From positions 434,001 to 498,000 of the forward strand of contig CAWBAK010000004.1 of assembly GCA_963786805.1 (NCBI GenBank): a stretch of 64,000 nt of DNA. The letters are read 5' to 3'. Positions 1 through 7,672 of the stretch are shown here, one piece after another. This stretch comes from CALGFI01 sp963786805. Its GTDB lineage: Bacteria > Actinomycetota > UBA4738 > HRBIN12. Positions within the stretch are counted from its first letter, which is position 1. Every line of letters begins with the position of its first letter. The translations under genes and the position numbers were made by a program. The notes beneath the pieces are model-generated. The model saw nothing but the letters and a program-made list of their open reading frames with translations. It had not been told where the DNA came from and ran no database searches.

Positions 1-846
1 GATCGTGCCGGTCCGTTGCCCCGTCCGCTCATCTACCTCGACGGTGAAGAACGCGGTGCGATCGGAGACGCGCGCCGCCTGCTGCATGTTGTGGGTCACG
101 ATCACGATCGTGTAGTCGGAGACGAGCTCGTGCATCAGGTCCTCGATCCGCTGCGTCGCGATCGGGTCCAGCGAGGAACAGGGCTCGTCCATCAAGATGA
201 CGTCGGGCTTCGTCGCGATCGCCCGGGCGATGCACAGGCGCTGCTGCTGGCCCCCCGACAGAGCCAGCGCCGACTGCTTCAGCTTGTCCTTCACCTCGTC
301 CCACAGAGCCGCCCGCCGGAGCGACTCCTCCACCAGCTGTTCCATGTCGCCCTTGAACCCGGCGATGCGGGGACCGAACGCCACGTTGTCGTAGACCGAT
401 TTCGGGAAGGGGTTCGGCTTCTGGAACACCATCCCGATCCGCCGGCGGACCTCGACGGGGTCGACCTTGGGATCGTAGAGGTCAACGCCGTGGTACAGGA
501 CAGCCCCCTCGATGCGTGCGCCAGGGATCAGGTCGTTCATCCGGTTCAGGCACCGGATGAAGGTGGTCTTGCCGCATCCCGAGGGTCCGATCAGGGCCGT
601 GATCTCGTTGTCCAGGATCGGAAGCGTGATGTTGCGGACGGCGCGGAAGTCCCCGTAGTAGGCCGATACGTCGAGGACGTCGAACACCACGTCGCGCTCG
701 GATGCCTCGCGCTCGGATATCTCGAGGCTCGAGCCGCGCCCGACGACCGGCACGACGGTGACCGAGCCGACCTCTGGCCGCTCGACATCGGCCGACTCGA
801 CCTTGGAGCCCTCCGTCACTTCCATCGCGTCACCACGTTCGCTCAT
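1..846 (-). CDS. pstB: Phosphate ABC transporter ATPase PstB (partial, C-terminus off the left edge)
   Basis: ATPase subunit that powers phosphate uptake through PstCA at the inner face of the membrane. Translation of the minus strand gives 282 residues up to the window edge. Walker A GPSGCGKT is at about residues 87-94, followed by the Q-loop (VFQKPNPFP), the signature LSGGQQQR, Walker B with DEPCSSLDP, and the H-loop VTHNMQQA, so the catalytic core is complete and only about 15-25 residues are missing. The start at 846 is preceded by GAGGAA at good spacing and overlaps the end of pstA by 17 bases, which suggests translational coupling. An N-terminal extension of about 50 residues before the ABC domain is longer than in typical PstB (about 250-260 residues). 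A second in-frame ATG is at 825. Confidence 0.96.
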   Translation of the reverse strand, partial: MSERGDAMEVTEGSKVESADVERPEVGSVTVVPVVGRGSSLEISEREASERDVVFDVLDVSAYYGDFRAVRNITLPILDNEITALIGPSGCGKTTFIRCLNRMNDLIPGARIEGAVLYHGVDLYDPKVDPVEVRRRIGMVFQKPNPFPKSVYDNVAFGPRIAGFKGDMEQLVEESLRRAALWDEVKDKLKQSALALSGGQQQRLCIARAIATKPDVILMDEPCSSLDPIATQRIEDLMHELVSDYTIVIVTHNMQQAARVSDRTAFFTVEVDERTGQRTGTI

Positions 847-1771
847 ACCGGTTCCTCAAGACGATCGCCACCGCGTTGACCACCAGGATAGCGACGAGGA
901 GGACGACGATCGCCGCGGCAGCGTTCGCCTGCCACTCCTCGCCCGGCAGCCGTGTCCAGGCGAAGACGAGCGTGGGCAGGGAGGTATAGGGACCCCGAAG
1001 GGTCTCCAGGAAGCTCGCGTTCCCGGTGCTGAGGAACCCGGTCGTCGCGCCGACGAGCAGAAGCGGGGCCGTCTCGCCGAACGCGCGGGCGAGCGAGAGG
1101 ATCGCGCCGGTGAAGATGCCCGGTGCGGCGTAGGGCACCACGTGGCTGCGCACGACTTCCCACCGGGTCGCCCCGACGCCGTATGCCGCCTCCCGGATCG
1201 AGTTCGGGACGGCCCGCAGCGCTTCCATCGCGACGATGACGACGAACGGCATCGCCAAGATCGCGAGCGTGAGCCCGCCCGATACGTGGCTACGCCCGAA
1301 GATCTCGGGACCCGTGATGCCGCGCATGATCTTCACGAAGACCACGAGGCCGAGGATCCCGTACACGATCGACGGCACGCCCGCCAGGTTCCGGATGTTC
1401 GTGATCAGCAGCCGGTTGAGCCGGGTATCCGCCGCGTACTCCTCGATGTAGATCGCGGCAGCCACGCCGAGCGGAAGCGCCACGACGGCGACGAACCCGA
1501 TCAGGATGAACGAACCGAGCAGTCCCTGCCGGACACCTGCACGGCTGTCGATGCTCGACGTGTTCGAACGCAGGAAATCCAGGCTGCGCTCGCCGAGGAC
1601 CGGCCAGGCATCGGAGACGACCCGCACCAGGAGCGCGACGAGGACGGCGACCGACAACAGCAGCATGAGGAGAAGGCCGGCTTGAAACAGGCGGCCGCGA
1701 ACGTCCGCCCCTCGCCCCTGAAGCGCGAGCCGGACCGTGCTCCGCGTCGCAGCCGTCGACACGGCGGACAT
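830..1771 (-). CDS. pstA: Phosphate ABC transporter permease PstA
   Basis: Membrane permease of the high-affinity phosphate importer, 313 residues, the usual family size. The sequence shows about six membrane segments and the cytoplasmic EAA loop (EAAYGVGATRWEVV) that docks the PstB ATPase. The first in-frame ATG at 1771 shares its A with the TGA of pstC (TGATG), so the start is set by coupling. It lies between pstC and pstB in the usual order. The C-terminus ends in NRYERTW after the last helix. No abnormal feature seen. Confidence 0.96.
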   Translation of the reverse strand: MSAVSTAATRSTVRLALQGRGADVRGRLFQAGLLLMLLLSVAVLVALLVRVVSDAWPVLGERSLDFLRSNTSSIDSRAGVRQGLLGSFILIGFVAVVALPLGVAAAIYIEEYAADTRLNRLLITNIRNLAGVPSIVYGILGLVVFVKIMRGITGPEIFGRSHVSGGLTLAILAMPFVVIVAMEALRAVPNSIREAAYGVGATRWEVVRSHVVPYAAPGIFTGAILSLARAFGETAPLLLVGATTGFLSTGNASFLETLRGPYTSLPTLVFAWTRLPGEEWQANAAAAIVVLLVAILVVNAVAIVLRNRYERTW

Positions 1772-2715
1772 CAGTACCGCCTCCGCACCTTGCGTACATA
1801 CCGCTGCGAGACGACGTTCAGTCCGAACGTGAACAGGAACAGCATGATCCCCACGAAGTACAGGCTGTTGAACGCCTGATCGGCTCCTCGGACCTGATCG
1901 GATCCGATCGCCAGCGACGAGATGGCCCCCGTCATCGTCTGGCCGGGTGCGAAGGGATCGAAGTTCCGCGGCGATCCACCGGTCGCGCCGGCGGCGAGCG
2001 CGACGACCATCGTCTCCCCGATCGCGCGCGAGATCCCAAGGATCAGGGCAGCCACGACGCCCGAGATGGCGGCAGGGACGACGACCTTCGTCGTCACGGT
2101 GCTTCTCCTCGCGCCGATCCCGTACGCGGCTTCGCGAAGATCGCGCGGGACCGCGTGCATCGCGTCCTCGGCGACCGAGGCGACCAACGGGACCGTGAGG
2201 ATCCCCACGCCGATCCCCGCGGCGGCGAGCGTGAACGTGCTCGTCGTGTCGAACAACGTCTGAACGATCGCGGGGTTGATCACGGTCAGCGCGAAGAAGC
2301 CCATCGCGACGCTGGGGATGCTGGCGAGCACCTCGACCACGGGCTTCAGCACTCGACGGGTTCGTGGTCGCGCGTACTCGGACAGGTAGATCGCCGCTCC
2401 GAGGCCGAGCGGCGTCGCAACCATCATCGCGAAGGCGACGATGGAGAGCGTCCCGACGAAGATCGTGAGGAGATCGAACAGGTTCCGACGCGGGAACCAG
2501 CCACGATCGGTCCACAACCAGCCCAGGTCGATGTTGGTCAGGAAACGGAACGCCTCGCTGGCGAGGGCGAGGACGATCGCGACGGAGATCGCCGCCGTCA
2601 GGCCGGCCGAAAGCAGGAGCACGGAGCGAACGAGCCGTTCCTTACCGCGACGGCGTGCGCTCCCCCGAAGCGTGTCGAGGGTCAGGCCGCGCGTTCCGGT
2701 CGTCGTCGTCGCCAT
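1771..2715 (-). CDS. pstC: Phosphate ABC transporter permease PstC
   Basis: Partner permease of PstA in the phosphate channel, 314 residues from the ATG at 2715. A long hydrophobic helix follows the short N-terminus (MATTTTGTRGL), and the EAA loop reads EAAYGIGARRSTVT. The frame is open further upstream, but 2715 is preferred because GAGGGAGCA precedes it and the upstream part encodes low-complexity sequence over a hairpin. It is separated from pstS by 115 bases containing that hairpin and overlaps pstA by one base. Confidence 0.95.
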   Translation of the reverse strand: MATTTTGTRGLTLDTLRGSARRRGKERLVRSVLLLSAGLTAAISVAIVLALASEAFRFLTNIDLGWLWTDRGWFPRRNLFDLLTIFVGTLSIVAFAMMVATPLGLGAAIYLSEYARPRTRRVLKPVVEVLASIPSVAMGFFALTVINPAIVQTLFDTTSTFTLAAAGIGVGILTVPLVASVAEDAMHAVPRDLREAAYGIGARRSTVTTKVVVPAAISGVVAALILGISRAIGETMVVALAAGATGGSPRNFDPFAPGQTMTGAISSLAIGSDQVRGADQAFNSLYFVGIMLFLFTFGLNVVSQRYVRKVRRRY

Positions 2716-2792
2716 CTCGTGTGTGCTCCCTCGGCCCCGGTCGAGGCGACTCGGCTCCGGTGGGAGCTTAGTCGGGACCGGAATGGCGGCGA

Positions 2793-2819
2793 GTGGGCGG
2801 GCGGCGGAGGCCCGCCCAC
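2793..2819 (-). terminator. Strong hairpin between pstS and pstC (partial terminator or mRNA-stability element)
   Basis: GTGGGCGGGC at 2793-2802 pairs perfectly with GCCCGCCCAC at 2810-2819 around a 7-base loop. There is no U-run after it on the minus strand, so it is more likely an attenuating or 3'-end-protecting stem than a full terminator. In many pst operons the binding protein is made in large excess over the membrane parts, and an intercistronic stem here would do that. Confidence 0.6.
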
Positions 2820-2830
2820 GCACCAGGAGG

Positions 2831-3847
2831 CTAGACGCCCGCCGACTCCCACGTCGAGCGGGTGCCGTCGATCCGTTCCTGCGGGAGCTCCACGTAGCCC
2901 GCCTCGGTCACGGCGAGCGTGAGGCCGTCGTCGGAGACGTAGAAGTCGACGAAGGCCTTGAGCGCGGGGCTCTCCGCCGCCTTGGCCTTGTTCACGTAGA
3001 TGTACAGCGAACGCGACAGCGGGTAACTGCCGTCGGCGATCGTCTCGCGGCTGGGGGCGATGCACCCGTCACCCGCGTCGACCGCGACCTCCTTGACGGT
3101 GTCCCCGCCTTCCTCCGCGTACGCGAAGCCCACGTAACCGAGCGCACTGGGCGTGCCTTCGATCGCCTGCAGGATGACGTTGTCGTTCGCCGAGGACTGG
3201 TAGTCGGGACGCATGACGGCTGCCGCGTCTTCGGACAGGCCGTGCGAAACCCCGAAGTCCTCGAAGCCGGCGAGCTCCAGGAACGCGTCGTACGTGCCCG
3301 ACTCCTCACCCGGCGCGGTGATCTCCAGGGGCGAGTCGGGGAAGCTGTCGGTTCCGCCGAGCTCCGTCGCGAGCGCGTTCGCGTCGCTCCAGCTCTCGAA
3401 ACCCTCGGACTCGGGACCCATGAGCGCGTACAGATCGGCGGTCGATAGGCACTCGATCGTGTTCGCGGGGTTGGTCATCACGGTGATGCCGTCGAACGCC
3501 ACCTCGAGCTCGGTGTACTCGACGCCGTTGGCCTGGCACGCGGCGATCTCTTCATCGGAGATGGCGCGCGAGGCGTCCTGCACGTCGGTCTCGCCGTCGC
3601 AGAACAGCACGAAGCCGTCGCTGGTGCCGGGCCCGTCGACGCTGATCTGCACGTCGGGCGCTTGCTCGATGAAGAGCTCGGCCACCAGATCGGTGATCGG
3701 CTGCACCGTAGACGACCCGGACACGAGGATCGAGCCGGTGAGCCCGTCACCCGTCCCGCCGTTGCCGCCGCCGCACGCCGCCACGACGAGCGCGAGCAGC
3801 GAGATCGCCGCCGCGACGCCCCACATCCGCTTCTTCCCCAAGACCAT
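2831..3847 (-). CDS. pstS: Phosphate-binding lipoprotein PstS
   Basis: Extracellular phosphate-binding protein anchored by lipid and delivering phosphate to PstCA. From ATG 3847 the protein has 338 residues. The signal peptide ends in a lipobox LVVAAC at about residue 24, then a Gly-rich linker, then the PstS hallmark SGSSTVQPITDLVAELF and later GESGTYDAF, which are phosphate-contacting loops in the family. GGAGGTCC lies just before the start, and an upstream in-frame ATG would add a non-signal sequence. It is the first gene of pstSCAB and is transcribed away from the kinase gene, from a promoter with PHO-box-like repeats. Confidence 0.96.
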   Translation of the reverse strand: MVLGKKRMWGVAAAISLLALVVAACGGGNGGTGDGLTGSILVSGSSTVQPITDLVAELFIEQAPDVQISVDGPGTSDGFVLFCDGETDVQDASRAISDEEIAACQANGVEYTELEVAFDGITVMTNPANTIECLSTADLYALMGPESEGFESWSDANALATELGGTDSFPDSPLEITAPGEESGTYDAFLELAGFEDFGVSHGLSEDAAAVMRPDYQSSANDNVILQAIEGTPSALGYVGFAYAEEGGDTVKEVAVDAGDGCIAPSRETIADGSYPLSRSLYIYVNKAKAAESPALKAFVDFYVSDDGLTLAVTEAGYVELPQERIDGTRSTWESAGV

Positions 3848-3896
3848 CCGGACCTCCTCGATCGTGTGGTGGTCTCCCCGCAGGCACGCTAGACAC

Positions 3897-3940
3897 CACG
3901 GGTGAACGGACCTCGGCACCCGGATGAACATGGGGTGAAC
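3897..3940 (-). promoter_or_regulatory. PHO-box-like array: four 11-bp units, three matching GTTCAYCC
   Basis: On the minus strand the units are GTTCACCCCAT (3940-3930), GTTCATCCGGG (3929-3919), a degenerate unit TGCCGAGGTCC (3918-3908) and GTTCACCCGTG (3907-3897), in exact 11-base register. Streptomyces PhoP binds direct repeats of about 11 nt with GTTCACC-type cores, so this is very probably the phosphate-starvation operator of pstS. It sits 50-93 bases upstream of the pstS start. Confidence 0.8.
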
Positions 3941-3958
3941 GAAGTGAGGCCATGGTCA

Positions 3959-3988
3959 GGATGGCCTCGGGATGGCCATCGGATGGCC
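3959..3988 (-). promoter_or_regulatory. Second 11-bp repeat array, three copies of GGCCATCC
   Basis: Three perfect GGCCATCC copies on the minus strand start at 3966, 3977 and 3988, spaced 11 bases. The core shares six of eight bases with GTTCATCC of the neighbouring array, but the register between the two arrays is 26 bases, not a multiple of 11. The array ends just before the kinase -10 box (3994-3999), so binding there should affect the kinase promoter. Confidence 0.55.
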
Positions 3989-3993
3989 GCCCC

Positions 3994-3999
3994 TAGACT
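3994..3999 (+). promoter_or_regulatory. -10 box TAGACT of the kinase gene, leaderless-type spacing
   Basis: TAGACT ends six bases before ATG 4006, with no Shine-Dalgarno sequence between. This spacing puts the transcription start at or next to the start codon. The same arrangement recurs in front of at least eleven other genes in the window. Confidence 0.6.
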
Positions 4000-4005
4000 G
4001 ACGCG

Positions 4006-5151
4006 ATGGTCGAGGTCGTCCTGCTCATCGCGGTGGCACTCACACTCGCGTTCGCGCTGGGAGCGCTCATCGCGCTGGCCCGCACGCGCTCGCGCAGCCG
4101 TGCCACCGAAACCGGTCGATCGCGCGAGACGGATGCGCTGAGGAAGCGCTTGGAGACGGCCGAGGCTGACCGGAGAAGAACGGACCTCGTGCTCTCCTCG
4201 ATGCCCGAAGGTGTCCTTCTGTTCGGCAGCGATGGCGACACGGTGTACGCCAACCCCGGGGCGGAGCGACACCTCGGCGTCGTGCCGCAGTCGATCTCGG
4301 CCGTGTTGCCGCTCGCGATCCGGGAGGCGGCCCTCGGCGCACAGCAGATGCGCGACCCGGCCGAGGCCGAGGCCGAGACCGGTGGAAATCGATGGGTCCG
4401 TGGTTCAGCGATCCCCGTCGGCGCCGGGGATGTCCTCCTGGTCGTTCGCGACGTCACCGAAGCGCGGCGCCTGGACGAGATCCGACGTGACTTCGTGGCG
4501 AACGCGTCGCACGAGCTGAAGACCCCGGCGGCGTCGATCCAGGCCGCGGCCGAGACCATCCGCGGTGCCGTTCTCGACGACCCCGGCGTCCTCCCCGGGT
4601 TCGCCGGGCAGCTCGAGCGAGAGGCCGAGCGGCTGTCGCGCATCATCTCCGACCTCCTCGACCTTTCCAGGCTCGAATCAGGAAGCGATCTTTCGGAGGC
4701 CGTCGCCCTGGACGCGATCGTTCGCGAGGAGGCCGCGCGCTTCGAGGAGACCGCTGGCGAGGCCGGCGTCGAGCTTTCAGTCGATGTCGGCTCCGCACCG
4801 CCCGTGCGCGGGTCCGCGCGCGATCTCTCGCTGCTCGTTCGAAACCTCATCGACAACGCGATCCGCTACACGCGCCGTGACGGCCGTGTCGACGTCGGCC
4901 TTACGACCGGCGGGCACGACGCCGTGCTGACGGTGAGCGACACCGGGGTCGGGATCCCGACGCGCGATCTCCCCCGCATCTTCGAGCGCTTCTACCGCGT
5001 GGACCGGGCTCGCGCTCGCGGAACGGGCGGCACCGGGCTCGGTCTCGCGATCGTACGGCACGTCGTGGAGAACCACGGCGGTCACGTCTCTGTCGACAGC
5101 GAGCTGGGCCGCGGCTCGCGCTTCGAGGTCCGGCTCCCGGCCTCCGACTGA
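4006..5151 (+). CDS. PhoR-like sensor histidine kinase
   Basis: Membrane sensor kinase of 381 residues, probably sensing phosphate limitation. One N-terminal transmembrane helix (residues about 4-25), a PAS-like domain (about 60-150), a HisKA domain with phosphorylatable His169 in NASHELKTP, then the ATPase domain with the N box NLIDNAIRYTRR, G1 box DTGVGIP, F box FERFYRVD and G2 box GTGLGLAIV. This short one-helix form is typical of actinobacterial PhoR/SenX3. It is divergent from pstSCAB and shares its promoter region. The expected PhoP/PhoB regulator gene is not next to it; a phosphomutase gene follows instead. Start ATG 4006 has a -10 box six bases upstream. Confidence 0.9.
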   Translation: MVEVVLLIAVALTLAFALGALIALARTRSRSRATETGRSRETDALRKRLETAEADRRRTDLVLSSMPEGVLLFGSDGDTVYANPGAERHLGVVPQSISAVLPLAIREAALGAQQMRDPAEAEAETGGNRWVRGSAIPVGAGDVLLVVRDVTEARRLDEIRRDFVANASHELKTPAASIQAAAETIRGAVLDDPGVLPGFAGQLEREAERLSRIISDLLDLSRLESGSDLSEAVALDAIVREEAARFEETAGEAGVELSVDVGSAPPVRGSARDLSLLVRNLIDNAIRYTRRDGRVDVGLTTGGHDAVLTVSDTGVGIPTRDLPRIFERFYRVDRARARGTGGTGLGLAIVRHVVENHGGHVSVDSELGRGSRFEVRLPASD

Positions 5152-5180
5152 GAAGGCAAAGCGGGTACGCTCGCCGCTCG

Positions 5181-5817
5181 ATGACGGTCCTGCTCCTCAT
5201 CCGGCACGCCCACACCGATGCGGCGGGCAAGCGGCTCACCGGGTGGTTGCGAGGCGTCCACCTGAATGCGCGGGGCCAGCAGGAGGCCGAAGCCCTGGCC
5301 GATCGCCTCGAGGGGATCCCGGTCGACGCGATCTACTCGAGCCCGCTCGAACGCTGCCGCGAAACCGTCGCGCCCCTCGCCCGTCGCCGTGGGTCTTTCG
5401 ATCGCCGCGCGCAAAGGGCTCATCGAGATCGACTACGGCGACTGGACCGGCAAGACGATCTCGCAGCTCCGACGGACCAGGCTGTGGCGTTCGGTACAGC
5501 ACGTCCCGTCCACGGTGCGGTTCCCGGCCGGCGAGAGCTTCCTCGAGGTCCAGGCCCGCGCCGTCGCCGAGCTCGGCCGGATCGCCGTCGCACATCCTTC
5601 GGGTACGGTGGCAGTGGTCACGCACGCCGACGTCGTTCGGCTGCTCATCGCGCACCATGCCGGGATGCACCCGGACCACCTCCAGCGTCTGGTGGTCGAC
5701 CCCGCGTCGGTCACGGTGGTCGCGGTCTCGGAGGGATCGACGAGGCTCCTCAAGGTGAACGACACGGGCGGCCTCGAGAGCCTTCGTCCACGACGGCGTT
5801 CGCGCGCCAGGCGATAG
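5181..5817 (+). CDS. Phosphomutase of the MSMEG_4193 family (histidine phosphatase fold), frameshifted
   Basis: Member of the phosphoglycerate-mutase superfamily: LIRHAHTD at the start carries the catalytic RH pair, LEGIPVDAIYSSPLERC the second motif, and GTVAVVTHADVVR the second catalytic His. The first 70 residues and the remainder are in different frames. The switch lies near 5385-5395, between ETVAPLAR and VGLSIAARKGLIEIDYGDW, and the span has one base too many, so the corrected protein is about 211 residues. This is the first gene of an actinobacterial trio (with DUF3090 and a PI-kinase-like protein) whose joint role is unknown. TACGCT lies nine bases upstream of the start. The shift may be a sequence error or a true lesion. 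Confidence 0.85.
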
Positions 5818-5845
5818 CCTGCCGAGAGGATCGCAAGGAGATTCG

Positions 5846-6364
5846 ATGGAGCTCGAGCCCGTCGACAGGATCACGACCGGTGCCGTCGGCGAACCCGGCG
5901 AGCGCACCTTCTTCATCCAGGCGCGGATCGGAGAACGGCTCGTAACGATCACGGTCGAGAAGGAGCAGGTCGAGCTCCTCGCCTCCTCGATCCTGGAGAT
6001 CCTCGCCACCGTCGACGAGGAGACGGGCGAGGGCCCCGGCGAGGACGAGCTCGAGCTGGAAGCCCCGGTCGACGCGCTCTGGCGCGCCGGGAGGCTCGCC
6101 GTCGGCTTCAGCGAGGAGCGCGGCCTGATGATGCTCGAGCTCGAAGAGGCGGTCCCCGAGCCAGAGAGTGAGGAAGAGGAGACGCCCGAGCCCGCCACCC
6201 TCCGCCTGTGGGCGACCCGCGAGCAGATGCTCGCGCTGTCGCGCCAGGGCGCGGCGGTCACCGCCCGTGGCCGTCCCCGCTGCCAGTTCTGCGGCAACCC
6301 GATGGACCCCGAGGGTCACATGTGTCCCGCCATGAACGGCCATCGGGGACAGCCGGGCGGATGA
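5846..6364 (+). CDS. DUF3090 family protein
   Basis: Conserved protein of unknown biochemistry, 172 residues, the second member of the actinobacterial trio. It starts with the family pattern of an N-terminal beta region (RTFFIQARIG) and ends in a zinc-knuckle-like tail C-x2-C (CQFCGNPMDPEGHMC) at about residues 149-163, which is typical of DUF3090. It has an acidic middle. AAGGAG precedes the ATG, and the stop overlaps the next gene by four bases (ATGA), so the two are translationally coupled. Confidence 0.92.
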   Translation: MELEPVDRITTGAVGEPGERTFFIQARIGERLVTITVEKEQVELLASSILEILATVDEETGEGPGEDELELEAPVDALWRAGRLAVGFSEERGLMMLELEEAVPEPESEEEETPEPATLRLWATREQMLALSRQGAAVTARGRPRCQFCGNPMDPEGHMCPAMNGHRGQPGG

Positions 6365-7125
6365 CCATGCGAGACGATCACGCGGCCGAGGCGGCCGCTT
6401 CCGTGACGCCCCCGCTCGGCGACGCCGGCGCGCTGGTGGTACTCGAGCGAGGCGAGCTGTCGCCGCTCGGCGTCCTGCCGCGCTCGTCGAACTTCACGTT
6501 CCTCTCGCGCGTCCGGCAGGGCGACGACGAGTTGCTCGCCGTCTACAAGCCCCGGGCCGGCGAGACCCCGCTGTGGGACTTCCCGGAGGGAACGCTCTGC
6601 CGGCGAGAGGTCGCCGCGTACGTCCTCGCCGAGGCCCTCGGATGGCCGCGGGTGCCGCCCACCATCCTGCGCGACGGGCCGCAGGGGCCCGGCTCGGTGC
6701 AGCGGTTCGTCACGTTCGACCCGCAGCACCACTACTTCACGATGCGCGAGGAGCGGCCCGACGACTTCCGCCGGATCGCCCTGTTCGACGTGATCGCGAA
6801 CAACGCCGATCGCAAGTCCGGCCACTGCCTGCTCGCCGAAGACGGCGAGATCTTCGTCGTCGACCACGGCGTCTGCTTCTCGACGGAGCCGAAGCTCCGC
6901 ACCGTGATCTGGGACTTCGTCGACGAGCCGATCCCGCCCGGGATGCTCGAGGACCTTCGAGCGCTGAAGGGGCGCCTCGCGGCCGGAGCGGTGCGCGAGC
7001 GGCTCCTCGAGCTGCTCTCCCCCGCCGAGGTGGCGGAGACCGAGCGCCGCCTGGCCGACCTGCTCGAGCTCGGCCGGTTCCCCGAACCCGGACCGGGCCG
7101 TCCCTACCCCTGGCCGATCGTGTGA
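6361..7125 (+). CDS. SCO1664-family protein, phosphatidylinositol-kinase-like
   Basis: 254 residues from ATG 6361, which overlaps the DUF3090 stop. It is related to the phosphatidylinositol 3/4-kinase / HipA-like kinase fold: YKPRAGE carries a candidate ATP-contacting lysine, DVIANNADRKSGH looks like the catalytic loop (D..N..R.), and FVVDHGVCF the metal-binding D. The family is almost confined to Actinobacteria and co-occurs with DUF3090 and the phosphomutase. Its substrate is unknown. The conserved context suggests the kinase and the phosphatase-fold enzyme act on the same phosphorylated small molecule, but this is inference. Confidence 0.88.
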   Translation: MTMRDDHAAEAAASVTPPLGDAGALVVLERGELSPLGVLPRSSNFTFLSRVRQGDDELLAVYKPRAGETPLWDFPEGTLCRREVAAYVLAEALGWPRVPPTILRDGPQGPGSVQRFVTFDPQHHYFTMREERPDDFRRIALFDVIANNADRKSGHCLLAEDGEIFVVDHGVCFSTEPKLRTVIWDFVDEPIPPGMLEDLRALKGRLAAGAVRERLLELLSPAEVAETERRLADLLELGRFPEPGPGRPYPWPIV

Positions 7126-7138
7126 AGGGTCCCTCCGG

Positions 7139-7672
7139 ATGGGCGATCGCGTGAACGGTCCGGTCTCACGTTCCGCTCCGCTCCCGCGTTCTTCGGTCCG
7201 GATGGAGCTTCCACCGTTCCAACGACTGCTCGAGGAGCACCGCGTGGACGTCTATCGGTTCCTGGTCGCCGCGGTCGGTCCGCAAGAGGCCGAAGACTGC
7301 TTCCAGGAGACGTTCCTGTCCGCGTTACGCGCCTACGCCAACCTCCGGGACGCATCCAACCTGCGCGGCTGGCTCTTCACGATCGCGACGCGCAAGGCGA
7401 TGGACCACTGGCGCGCGAGCGCCCGTCGTCCACTCCCGGTCGAGACGGTGCCCGAACGCGTCGCGCCGCAGACCGGCCAGATGGAGCCCGAGCTCTGGCA
7501 GGCGGTCGGCGAGCTGCCGCCGATGCAGCGCGCGGCGGTGATCCATCGGTATGTCCTGGATCGCCCGTACGCCGAGGTCGCACAGGCGCTCGGTTGCTCC
7601 GAGGAGGCGGCGCGGGCGAACGCGTACGAGGGACGACGGAAGCTGCGCGGGATGCAGGGAGCGTTCGCATGA
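7139..7672 (+). CDS. ECF-type RNA polymerase sigma factor
   Basis: 177 residues with sigma region 2 (FQRLLEEHRVDVYRFLVAA ... DCFQETFLSALRAY ... LRGWLFTIATRKAMDHWR) and region 4 (ELPPMQRAAVIHRYVLDRPYAEVAQALGCSEEAARANAYEGR). No anti-sigma gene is adjacent. The stop overlaps the start of the ogt-like gene by three bases, so it is coupled to DNA-alkylation repair. The start is ambiguous: ATG 7139 adds 21 non-conserved residues, while ATG 7202 begins just before region 2. The 5' end contains one copy of a 17-base near-repeat (7116-7132 and 7145-7161, 15 of 17 identical), so the extension may be a duplication product. Confidence 0.88.
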   Translation: MGDRVNGPVSRSAPLPRSSVRMELPPFQRLLEEHRVDVYRFLVAAVGPQEAEDCFQETFLSALRAYANLRDASNLRGWLFTIATRKAMDHWRASARRPLPVETVPERVAPQTGQMEPELWQAVGELPPMQRAAVIHRYVLDRPYAEVAQALGCSEEAARANAYEGRRKLRGMQGAFA

